A DNA stretch of 64,000 bases from Phormidesmis priestleyi Ana (GTDB lineage: Bacteria; Cyanobacteriota; Cyanobacteriia; Phormidesmidales; Phormidesmidaceae), in the NCBI GenBank assembly GCA_001314865.1, contig LJZR01000003.1, positions 78,463 to 142,462 of the forward strand, given 5' to 3'. A program made the position numbers and the translations under genes. The stretch's first letter is position 1. The number at the start of each line of letters is the position of its first letter. Positions 1 to 7,507 of the stretch are shown here, in pieces. The notes under the pieces are model-generated. The model ran no database searches and was not told where the DNA came from. It was given only the letters and a program-made list of their open reading frames with translations.

Positions 1-326
1 CATTCCAACAGTTCACCCGCTTTGACCATTTGCTTAAAGCGATCTCTACTCACAAAAAAGTAGTGCTGACCCTCTATCTCTCCCGAGCGCGGCTGTCGCG
101 TTGTCACCGACACCGACACCTGAATGTCAGGATGCTTTTGGAGTAGGCGATTGAGTAAGGTGCCTTTGCCCACGCCGCTAGGCCCTGCCAAAACAATTAA
201 AGCGCCCGTTTGACGGCTGCGTTGAACCTCCAGACTTGTGGCATTTAAGGAATGCCGCGTCTGATTTGCTCTTTCATTTTCGGCCTCAACGGCAGACTCT
301 TTTTGTGGGCTAGGGAAAATGATCAT
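1..326 (-). CDS. gmk: Guanylate kinase, 3' end cut by the window edge
   Basis: Phosphorylates GMP to GDP with ATP in nucleotide metabolism (cytoplasm). The 108 codons visible on the minus strand give a poorly conserved N-terminal extension of about 40 residues, then a P-loop reading [10 protein letters not shown], and further on a [12 protein letters not shown] stretch, which is the GMP-binding lid region typical of guanylate kinases, followed by [10 protein letters not shown]. The start ATG at 326 is the first in-frame ATG after an upstream in-frame TAG at 335-333. The rest of the gene continues to the left of the window. The assignment rests on the P-loop plus the lid motif, so it is firm even though the protein is truncated here by the window and not by mutation. 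It is divergent from the TPR gene at 571. Confidence 0.93.
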   Translation of the reverse strand, partial: MIIFPSPQKESAVEAENERANQTRHSLNATSLEVQRSRQTGALIVLAGPSGVGKGTLLNRLLQKHPDIQVSVSVTTRQPRSGEIEGQHYFFVSRDRFKQMVKAGELLE

Positions 327-570
327 GATGAGCTAGTGAAAAGTAGCGTTACAAAAATATGCCCGATTGATTTGATGTCACACATCTTTAGGGGCTTTTG
401 TTTAGGCCACTAGCATAACAGTTCTAGTCAGCCTCCAAATTATTCCTGAGCAGCCTTTAATAACTAGAAGAGATTTAGTAAGTAAAGAGCACCACCCCTT
501 TGCCGTGTTTTCCCCCAGACCTTTGCCAATCTTCCTCTCCCTACCGTGAGTTTCATTTGGGGCATCAACT

Positions 571-3342
571 ATGATCGCGATTCAGCCAAAAACTCGTCAG
601 CTGCTCGGTGTTAACCAGCAGTCTTATCAGGCGCTCAAAGCCTCCATGAGCTTGAATTTGCGTCGTCAGCTGCTCATCGCCGTCTGTGACGATGTCAGAA
701 TGCAAAATCGGCTAGCAACTCAGCTCGAAGCCGATCTGGCGCAAGCTTTAGATCCTGCTTTTCCCATTTTAGAGGGCACCATTTGCCCTGCCGATACTGA
801 TCCGTCAGCTGATTTTCCGGGTCTCCAGCGACTGATGTTTGATCCTGAAGAGGGCAACTTGCCCCAACAGGTTGCACAGTGGGTCAGGCAAATAATGCTT
901 TCCCAGGGCTTGTCGGCGCAAGATGCGCTGCCTCAGTTGCAGGTTCTGGGCATTGAGCAAATGATCCACCAGCCTGCCATTACCCAAAACTACTTTTTGC
1001 GATCGCTCGAAAAAATTGAGGCGCTGCTCCCCCGGTTGAACACCAGCCTGTTGATATGGGTTCCTTGGCCTTGGCTACGGACTATTCAGCAATCTTCACC
1101 CACCTTTTGGAACTGGCGAAACGGCGTTTTTGAATTTGTCAGCGATCCAACGCCAACGGCCCCTCGTCAGGAATCAGTTCACGTAGAGTTTCCATTATTT
1201 AACGACAACTCAACGAATGCTCACCACAGCGATACTCAGAAACGCCTGTTTCCGACACCTATCCCGCCGCTTAACTCATCTGAGTCATCTGAGGGACTCT
1301 ACGGTGAAAGTGGAGAGAACGGCGGTGGAGAGAATGGTGGTGGAGAGAATGGCGAAAATGCTGTCGAGGTTCCCCCTACTGCCGTTCTGTTTAAAGCTCA
1401 ATCAGCAGCTCGCGAACTGATCAAAAAGCAGCCTCCCCCGGCACAGCCAATCGCTAATCTCGTGACATCTGGCAGAGCCGTCGAGAATTCCTCGCTTGAT
1501 GTCGAACTCCACACGCTGCTTTCTGAACAGTCGGCAAGTCCATCGGAAAGTCATCCAGAAAACCAGCTCGCCAGAAAGCTAGAAAGCCAGCCGGAAAGCC
1601 AGCCAGCCAGCCAGCTAGCTAGCCAGAAAGCCAGCCAGCCGGAAAGCCAGCCAGAAAGCCAGCCGACTCGGCAAACTATTGTACCTACCCAAAGAATTGT
1701 TGCTTCTCAGAACATCACTTCTTTAGGGGGATTGCAGTCAGTGGTGAGTCGGGTGGTGAGCCAGGAAGAGAATACTCTCCCTGAACTGACCGAGCTGCTC
1801 CATGACGAATCATCTGCCAATGCCCTTGTTGAAAAAGAGCTTTCTGAGCTGCATTGGGACGACTTTATTGATAGCTCAGTTTCTGACTCAGTCTCTATAT
1901 CAGCCACTGAGTCAGACTATGAGACAGAAAGCCTCGATTTTGACGCGGCTCGTGCTGAACTGCTGGAGTGGAACTCGGATGCTCCCCTGGATGATTCGCT
2001 TCAGGATAAGTCGAATGCTCAATCGAACCTTTTACTCGATCCTCAATTCGACGCTCAAGCGGATCAAGCTGAGGATCAATCCCATCCTGAACCAGAATCC
2101 AATGCTGAACCAGATGGTGAGCCTGGGCTTAAACCGGCGGCTGAAACGGAAGCTGAAAAGCGCACCCAGGCGGCCACTCATTTTGCCCTGGGGCTGAGCT
2201 ATCGCAATCGCATAGAGGCAGGTGAGCGCGGCTTAGAAGTGATTGAACCCGCTATTGCGGCTTATGAAAATGGGCTGAGTTGCCTGGGCGAGCCCCATTC
2301 AGACTGGGTGACTGGGCTCAATGACCTGGGTACGCTCTACTGGCTAAAAGCCCAGCAACAGCAGCCAGATCAGGCGATTGTCGCGATGAAGCGCAGTATT
2401 GAGCTCTATCAAGAGGCCATCACCAAAAGCGGTGTTGAACTACCAAATGGGCCATCGCTGGCGCTTCAACCGGGTGTAATTGGTCAGCTGTATAGCAACA
2501 TGGGCGCGGTTTATACCGTACTAGCAGCCTGTAATGATCCGCTCATCTATCTTCAGCAGGCTGTTGAAACCTACGAAAAAGCGTTGCCGATGGTTTCGCT
2601 AGCGCGCAGCCCTGGTGAGTACGCTACGCTACAAAATAGCCTGGGTTCAGTATATTGGAAGCTTTCTCATTACGATGCGGCAGCGGCCAACTTGCACCGG
2701 GCGATCGCTGCCTACAATGAGGCGCTGCTAGGCTACAAACCTGACCAAAAACCTTTGGAGTATGCCGCTGTTCAAAACAACCTGGGCATTACCTACTGGA
2801 GTTTGGCGAAGCATGAGCGCGCAGAATTTTTGTTGAAGCATGCGATCGCCTCCTATCGAGATGCGCTCAACTACCGTACTTCAGATGTAGACCCGGCAGG
2901 CTGTGCGATTTCTTACAACAATTTGGCCCTTGCCTACTGGGATCTCTCTAAACAAACGCATGCCGATATTGCTCAAAAGAGCCGGTATCAAAAAAACTCG
3001 ATTACCGCTTTCGAAGCCGCCCTCAATATCAGCAAGCTATCTGGCGTTCTCAACACTATGGATAGTGCTGCCATCTATCATTGCTTAGGCGATGTTCATG
3101 CGCAAATGCTTGAAACAGCCCCCTCCAAAGTAGAAGTTGCCGATAGCCTACAAAAGTCTTTGTACAGCTATATTCAGTCGCTCGATGGGTTATCCCCTGA
3201 GGCCGCTGCCTATCCGGGCCGATTCGCGGCAGTCATCGCCAATCTCAAACTCCATTATGAAAGGTTGGGTTTAGAGGGGCAGCAAGCAGCGCTCAATCAG
3301 ATTCCACCTACGCTATTGCCTCAGGTAATGCTGGCACTATAG
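571..3342 (+). CDS. Large tetratricopeptide-repeat protein with low-complexity linker
   Basis: A 923-residue protein of unknown specific role, probably a protein-protein scaffold. Residues 1 to about 190 form a globular domain of the type seen in cyanobacterial TPR and STAND-like proteins (LLIAVCDD near the start, later LLIWVPWPW and FWNWRNGVFEF), but no Walker A is visible. Residues 190-530 are an acidic, Ser/Gln/Glu-rich disordered linker containing DNA tandem repeats: GENGG-coding 15-bp units near 1318-1355 and Q-P-E-S-type repeats near 1540-1672. Residues about 535-905 contain several TPR-like helical hairpins with the N-LG-xYW pattern (NDLGTLYW, NSLGSVYW, NNLGITYW, NNLALAYW). No signal peptide or membrane segment is seen, so it is likely cytoplasmic. 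ATG at 571 is preceded by a GGGG purine run. Confidence 0.8.
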   Translation: MIAIQPKTRQLLGVNQQSYQALKASMSLNLRRQLLIAVCDDVRMQNRLATQLEADLAQALDPAFPILEGTICPADTDPSADFPGLQRLMFDPEEGNLPQQVAQWVRQIMLSQGLSAQDALPQLQVLGIEQMIHQPAITQNYFLRSLEKIEALLPRLNTSLLIWVPWPWLRTIQQSSPTFWNWRNGVFEFVSDPTPTAPRQESVHVEFPLFNDNSTNAHHSDTQKRLFPTPIPPLNSSESSEGLYGESGENGGGENGGGENGENAVEVPPTAVLFKAQSAARELIKKQPPPAQPIANLVTSGRAVENSSLDVELHTLLSEQSASPSESHPENQLARKLESQPESQPASQLASQKASQPESQPESQPTRQTIVPTQRIVASQNITSLGGLQSVVSRVVSQEENTLPELTELLHDESSANALVEKELSELHWDDFIDSSVSDSVSISATESDYETESLDFDAARAELLEWNSDAPLDDSLQDKSNAQSNLLLDPQFDAQADQAEDQSHPEPESNAEPDGEPGLKPAAETEAEKRTQAATHFALGLSYRNRIEAGERGLEVIEPAIAAYENGLSCLGEPHSDWVTGLNDLGTLYWLKAQQQQPDQAIVAMKRSIELYQEAITKSGVELPNGPSLALQPGVIGQLYSNMGAVYTVLAACNDPLIYLQQAVETYEKALPMVSLARSPGEYATLQNSLGSVYWKLSHYDAAAANLHRAIAAYNEALLGYKPDQKPLEYAAVQNNLGITYWSLAKHERAEFLLKHAIASYRDALNYRTSDVDPAGCAISYNNLALAYWDLSKQTHADIAQKSRYQKNSITAFEAALNISKLSGVLNTMDSAAIYHCLGDVHAQMLETAPSKVEVADSLQKSLYSYIQSLDGLSPEAAAYPGRFAAVIANLKLHYERLGLEGQQAALNQIPPTLLPQVMLAL
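1540..1672 (+). repeat. In-frame low-complexity repeat in the TPR protein linker
   Basis: Degenerate repeats built from CCAGCCGGAAAGC, CCAGCCAGC and CCAGAAAGC words code for runs such as ESQPESQ and SQPASQLASQ. All changes keep the reading frame, as expected for slippage within a disordered linker. A second set of three 15-bp units (GGAGAGAACGGCGGT type) lies at about 1317-1357. Confidence 0.75.
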
Positions 3343-3438
3343 GCGCATTTCTGCATAAATGCTTCCGATAGCATAGGGGCGCGTGCTCATCTCGCGTTAC
3401 TCTAAAAGAGCTGTTATCTGTAGCTCACGACTTTTGGA

Positions 3439-4332
3439 ATGCCCATTTTAATTGTTGCAGCGATTGTTATCGCCTTTTGTGCGATCGCCTTTGCCCTGCA
3501 AAACAATCAGCTAGTAGCGATCAACCTTTTGGTTTGGAACTATGAGGGATCGCTAGCGATTGTGCTGCTTTCTACGCTGGCCATTGGGGTTCTTATCGGC
3601 TTGCTGGTACTGCTGCCTGCGCTACTCAAACGGGGCTGGCGGATCTCGCGGGCCAAACGGCAAACAACTGTGCTAGAAGAACAAATCTCCCAGCGCGAGC
3701 ATCAGATTAACAATGAGGTCAGCAACGCTGAACGGCTGCGACAAAGTCATGAAAACCTTTTGCAAGCACTGAACCTAACTGATGCCAATACCGGGTTGCT
3801 AGATGCCAAGCTGCTCCCACAAACGCTCTCTGTGCTCATCAAGCAAATGAAGCTTCAGCCCGGAAACCCTCAGTTTGATTCGATTGGGCTCCTTGTGGTC
3901 GATGCTCGGCGCCAGCATCCTATTGGTGAGGTTGTAACGACTGCTCAGCAAAATGTTCAGCTTGATATCGCGATCGCCTCAGTCATTCGGCGCAGCGTTA
4001 CGCTCGATACCTGGCTGTACTGCGATAGCCAGGAGGACGCTGGGGCACAGTTTATGTGTGTGCTCACAGGCATGGATAAGGCTGGTCTCAGGCAATATGG
4101 TGAAACCCTCCGCTATGCCTTAACGGATGAGCCGCTGACGCTGACAGATGGGTCGATCGTGGCTGTAGATGTCAAAGTAGGGGGGGCATTGTGCGATCGC
4201 ACTCATCCAACTCATCAAGAAAAAATTATCATTAACAAGGCTTACCAAGCGCTCTTAGAAGCAGGTAAGCCTTCTTTAAATCCTATCAAAGGCAATCAGC
4301 CTATTAAGATCGTCCGCGTGACTGATCCCTAA
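3439..4332 (+). CDS. LapA-domain (DUF1049-like) membrane protein with GGDEF-like degenerate C-terminus
   Basis: A 297-residue protein. Two hydrophobic helices (about residues 1-22 and 36-62) flank the QNNQLVAINLLVW stretch characteristic of LapA/DUF1049 proteins; they are followed by a basic segment, a predicted coiled coil (about 70-112), and a C-terminal domain from about 115. That domain starts with TDANTGLLDAKLLPQTL and ends with KAYQALLEAGKPS; the two ends are spaced like a GGDEF (diguanylate cyclase) fold, but where the active-site GG(D/E)EF loop should be the sequence is DAGAQF (residues 200-205). It is therefore probably non-catalytic if the fold is right; that part is inference. It faces the convergent secG across a tandem repeat. 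Confidence 0.65.
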   Translation: MPILIVAAIVIAFCAIAFALQNNQLVAINLLVWNYEGSLAIVLLSTLAIGVLIGLLVLLPALLKRGWRISRAKRQTTVLEEQISQREHQINNEVSNAERLRQSHENLLQALNLTDANTGLLDAKLLPQTLSVLIKQMKLQPGNPQFDSIGLLVVDARRQHPIGEVVTTAQQNVQLDIAIASVIRRSVTLDTWLYCDSQEDAGAQFMCVLTGMDKAGLRQYGETLRYALTDEPLTLTDGSIVAVDVKVGGALCDRTHPTHQEKIIINKAYQALLEAGKPSLNPIKGNQPIKIVRVTDP

Positions 4333-4371
4333 GCCCAAGTGATTGCTCTACAAGCGAAAGTTGAGTTGGCA

Positions 4372-4469
4372 ACTGCAAATTGATGACTGCAAATTGATGA
4401 CTGCAAATTGATGACTGCAAATTGATGACTGCAAATTGACTACTGCGAATTGACTACTGCGAATTGACT
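4372..4469 (-). repeat. Seven 14-bp tandem repeats starting at the secG stop codon
   Basis: Seven contiguous 14-bp units, ACTGCAAATTGATG drifting to ACTGCGAATTGACT, end inside the secG stop codon (4468-4470). Read on the secG strand each unit starts with TAG or TCA, so the first units are copies of TAGTCAATTCGCAG beginning with the stop itself. The 14-bp unit is not a multiple of three. The array fills the whole gap to the convergent gene at 4332. Confidence 0.95.
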
Positions 4470-4707
4470 ATTGTGCGATCGCCTCTAGCCAGCCGCCACT
4501 CAGCAAAACCGTCAGCGCCATAAATACTATCGTGAGCAGCCAGGTCGCCCGGTTTAGCGTTTCTTCAGCACTTTTGGTGCTTGTGAACAGCTGCGCTTGG
4601 CCGCCCAAAGCACCCAAACCATCGCCTTTAGGACTGTGTAGCAATACCAATATGCAAACGCCGACGGCTGCAACTGCCCAAATAATTGTGATGACCGTTA
4701 TTATCAT
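4468..4707 (-). CDS. secG: Preprotein translocase subunit SecG
   Basis: A 79-residue membrane protein, the usual SecG length. It has a hydrophobic helix at residues about 4-22, the conserved loop LLHSPKGDGLGALGGQAQLF at about 23-42, and a second hydrophobic helix at about 56-76. SecG associates with SecYE and assists protein translocation in the plasma and thylakoid membranes. It lies downstream of gpmI on the same strand, 170 bp away; adjacency of gpmI and secG is common in cyanobacteria. The stop codon is embedded in a 14-bp tandem repeat array. Confidence 0.93.
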   Translation of the reverse strand: MIITVITIIWAVAAVGVCILVLLHSPKGDGLGALGGQAQLFTSTKSAEETLNRATWLLTIVFMALTVLLSGGWLEAIAQ

Positions 4708-4793
4708 GCCAACTTCCCTATATGTCCTTATTTTATTTTCCCTATCCTACCAACTAACTTCCTAACTTCGCCGATCTCCTGCCCCCTTCTATA

Positions 4794-4831
4794 AGGTTTT
4801 CGGTCAATAGGTTTTCGGTCAATAGGTTTTC
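4794..4831. repeat. Two and a half copies of a 15-bp repeat between gpmI and secG
   Basis: AGGTTTTCGGTCAAT occurs at 4794-4808 and 4809-4823 and partially from 4824. It lies in the 170-bp spacer between gpmI and secG, with no gene on either strand. Confidence 0.9.
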
Positions 4832-4877
4832 GCTAAAAGTGTTAGTACAGAGTTCGCTAGAGTGGGTTATTTTGCGG

Positions 4878-6488
4878 CTATCGCTGCAACGAAACTTTCA
4901 CCGGTGCGCGACTAGGCTTATATTCTGCCATGGGCTGCACAATCATCGACTTACCCGTCATATCTTCGGGGATCGGTAGCTGCAAAATGTGCAAAATGGT
5001 CGGCGCGACATCTGCTAAGCATCCTCCCTCGCGCAGATTTACCTCGCCGCCATGGCCAGGAATCTTCAGCCCCTCGCCTTCGACCAAAATAAACGGAACC
5101 GGATTAGTCGTATGCGCGGTCCAGGGTCTACCCTGCTCGTCATGCATGTATTCCGCGTTGCCATGATCCGCAATAATCAATGCCGTACCCCCAACCCGGC
5201 CAATCGCCGAAAGCAGCCGACCTAGCTCATGGTCTACTTCCTCCAGCGCCGTGATAGTGGCATCCATTTTGCCAGTATGGCCCACCATATCTGGATTCGC
5301 GTAGTTCATGACAATCAGCGAGTATTCGCCCTTATTGCAGGCGCGAATGCCTGAGTTAGTGACCTGCTTGGCTGACATTTTGGGTGCTTTGTCATAAGTG
5401 GCAACCATGGGGCTTTGAACCAAATCGCGGTCTTCTCCCGGAAACGGATCTTCAAGACCGCCGTTAAAAAAGTAGGTCACATGGGCATATTTTTCGGTCT
5501 CAGCAGTGCGAAACTGCTTCAGCTTATGCTGAGCAATCACCTCGCCCAAAATGTTTTTGAGGCTCTGCGGCTCAAAAGCAACCTTCACGGCTAAAGACTG
5601 GTCGTACTGCGTCATTGTGACAAACGTCAGCGGCAGAATGGGATCACGCTCAAACCCGGTAAACTCGCGTTTAACAAACGCCTGGGTGAGCTGACGGGCT
5701 CTGTCGGGACGAAAATTAAAAAAGATAACGCCATCATCAGCTTCAATAGCGCCGGGCGCTAGGCGTACTGGCTCTATAAATTCATCGGTGATACCTTCTG
5801 CGTAAGCGGCTTTTAGAACCTCTAACGCCGAGAGCTCTGGGGCATCGCTAGCGGATTCAGTGGTCATTACGCTGTACACCTTTTGGATGCGCTCCCATCG
5901 GTTGTCGCGATCCATCGCATAGTAACGACCGCTCAACGTCACCATTCGGCCAATGCCTATTTCATCAATTGCAGACTGCAGCTGTTTGAGCGATCGCTCC
6001 GCATCAGTCGGCTTCGTATCGCGCCCATCGGTAATCACATGGATACACACTTCTGATAGATCCTGCACCTTTGCCATTTCTAGCAGCCCAATCAGATGAT
6101 CGAGATGTGAGTGAACACCCCCATTCGAGCAAAGTCCAACCAGGTGAAGCTTACTGCCCGCGTAGCGAACCTTTTGGCAGACCTCCAATATGGCTGGGTT
6201 TTCCTGAATCGTTTTGTTTTCCACAGCGTCCGAAATCCTGACCAGCTCTTGCGGCACGACTCGACCTGCGCCAATGTTCAAATGACCCACTTCGGAGTTG
6301 CCCATCTGCCCTTTCGGCAGTCCAACGTCTTTACCAGATGTGTTGATGGTTGTGTGTGGATAGGTTTCCCATAGGCTGTCCATGACCGGCGTTTTGGCAT
6401 GGCTAATGGCGTTGCCGTTGCTATCTTCTCGGCAGCCCCACCCATCCAAAATCACAAGCACCATGGGAGAAACAGGCGAACTTGCCAT
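4878..6488 (-). CDS. gpmI: 2,3-bisphosphoglycerate-independent phosphoglycerate mutase
   Basis: Interconverts 3- and 2-phosphoglycerate in glycolysis, using two Mn ions (cytoplasm). The 536-residue length fits the family (about 510-540). Seen: the N-terminal metal motif VILDGWG with Asp15, the catalytic Ser65 in MGNSEVGHLNIGAGR, HVITDGRDTKP, the NFRPDRARQL motif, and the C-terminal metal site IADHGNAEYM. The ATG at 6488 follows a GAGG ribosome-binding site about nine bases upstream. It heads a gpmI-secG pair. Nothing looks damaged. Confidence 0.97.
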   Translation of the reverse strand: MASSPVSPMVLVILDGWGCREDSNGNAISHAKTPVMDSLWETYPHTTINTSGKDVGLPKGQMGNSEVGHLNIGAGRVVPQELVRISDAVENKTIQENPAILEVCQKVRYAGSKLHLVGLCSNGGVHSHLDHLIGLLEMAKVQDLSEVCIHVITDGRDTKPTDAERSLKQLQSAIDEIGIGRMVTLSGRYYAMDRDNRWERIQKVYSVMTTESASDAPELSALEVLKAAYAEGITDEFIEPVRLAPGAIEADDGVIFFNFRPDRARQLTQAFVKREFTGFERDPILPLTFVTMTQYDQSLAVKVAFEPQSLKNILGEVIAQHKLKQFRTAETEKYAHVTYFFNGGLEDPFPGEDRDLVQSPMVATYDKAPKMSAKQVTNSGIRACNKGEYSLIVMNYANPDMVGHTGKMDATITALEEVDHELGRLLSAIGRVGGTALIIADHGNAEYMHDEQGRPWTAHTTNPVPFILVEGEGLKIPGHGGEVNLREGGCLADVAPTILHILQLPIPEDMTGKSMIVQPMAEYKPSRAPVKVSLQR

Positions 6489-7010
6489 ATCAGAAAATCC
6501 TCTACAGTTTGCAACAGTTCAAAGGTGCTGTAGCAATGGACATTAGCGCTTTTATGACTTTTTTATTTATGAAAAGTGAAGCAAAATGACCGATTGCTCA
6601 GGGCTCTAAGCGAGATGACAAAAGTCAATTCCCGGCTTGAGTATAGTTGCGCCTTTGCGTATCTACTTATCCAGAATAAAAAATACTGAGCCTTGCTTAA
6701 ACATATCTAACAGCGGCTGATTATAGATATTGGCCACTTCTGTTAGATCTCCGCCTAGCTAGTGTTTGATCAATTCGTTAGCTAGCCAAGAGGGTCAGTG
6801 TCTTCTCTCGCTGGGGATCAGCTTGTGTTCAGCTAAGCTTTGATATAGCCTTGCCTTTCAGCGATCACCTGCACTAGAGCTCAACCCTGTAAAAGGCAAT
6901 CTTCTAGGCACGCATACTTAGTGCTGTGTCGTCAGTGTAGCTCTGCCCTCTGCTTTATGTGTCAGTTTTATAATTTCTCCGCTTTGTAGCGGTAATTTGT
7001 TATTTGGCAT

Positions 7011-7032
7011 TAATCGGCTAAGTAGCCGATTA
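7011..7032. promoter_or_regulatory. Perfect 10-bp inverted repeat, function unknown
   Basis: TAATCGGCTA, two bases, then TAGCCGATTA. The near-perfect symmetry and absence of a T-run argue for a protein-binding site or cruciform-like element rather than a terminator. Confidence 0.5.
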
Positions 7033-7342
7033 GCAGAGTTCCAATCCTAAAGCGTTTACCTAGGCTCAAAATAATCTGCCAATACTGGTCGTTTTTTAAT
7101 TTCGTTTTTAATTTCGTTCTTTCAATTCCGTTCTTTCAATTTCGTTCTCTATCCGTTCTCTAAGTGGGTCGCAAAATTGCAGGTTGCAAAATCATAATTT
7201 TTATTCAGAGAGGTTGAAGGAGCCCAAGTTGAAGGAGCCTAAATAGGCCCTAAACGCTAAAAAAGCAGTCTGTATAAAGGGAGTAATGTTAAAAAAGTTA
7301 GGATTCCGGATGATTTTAGGAATAAGCAGTACTACATGTCCC

Positions 7343-7375
7343 TCAATGGACTTGTATATAATAATTATTTAACAT
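7343..7375 (-). CDS. Possible 10-codon micro-ORF with consensus ribosome-binding site
   Basis: On the minus strand a perfect AGGAGG (7386-7381) lies five bases before an ATG at 7375-7373, followed by ten codons (MLNNYYIQVH) and TGA. The stop region overlaps an imperfect hairpin ACAAGTCC-GGACATGT. Nothing homologous is recognised. It could be a leader peptide or a chance ORF; the strong Shine-Dalgarno is the only support. Confidence 0.3.
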   Translation of the reverse strand: MLNNYYIQVH

Positions 7376-7398
7376 GAGTACCTCCTAAAATAAAGTCC

Positions 7399-7490
7399 TT
7401 GATCAAAGTTTGATCAAAATGACTGTTTAAATAAAGCGACTCAAACAGTCATTCTGTCATTCTATAGATAGATGTCTTGAGATACTCAAG
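7399..7490. promoter_or_regulatory. Cluster of three perfect inverted repeats downstream of the ABC-F gene
   Basis: Three adjacent elements: TTGATCAAA-G-TTTGATCAA (7399-7417); an 11-bp stem AATGACTGTTT with AAACAGTCATT, 14-base loop (7418-7453); and CTTGAG-ATA-CTCAAG (7476-7490). On the minus strand the second stem is followed by TTTTG, so it could terminate the ABC-F transcript. The first could be an operator for whatever starts near 7375. Confidence 0.55.
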
Positions 7491-7507
7491 ATGCTTTGAA
7501 AAGACTG

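Larger units (their letters stand above)
6489..7507. other. 1-kb spacer between gpmI and the ABC-F gene, with several inverted and direct repeats
   Basis: No ORF of 60 codons or more is present. It contains a perfect 10-bp inverted repeat with a 2-base centre (7011-7032), a small hairpin CCGCT-AGCGG (6979-6992), a run of TTTCGTT-containing repeats (about 7090-7162), two 15-bp copies of GTTGAAGGAGCC(C/T)AA (7213-7242), and a cluster of perfect inverted repeats at 7399-7490. A 28-codon plus-strand ORF (7286-7372) and a 10-codon minus-strand ORF (7343-7375) are possible. The length and structure fit a promoter region or non-coding RNAs, but I recognise no RNA family in it. Confidence 0.6.

Noticed and set aside
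7286-7372. 28-codon plus-strand ORF (MLKKLGFR...) in the 1-kb spacer
   Set aside because: GGGAG is only two bases from the ATG, too close for a normal ribosome-binding site, and it overlaps the opposite-strand micro-ORF. Ends in a hydrophobic run with no known family.
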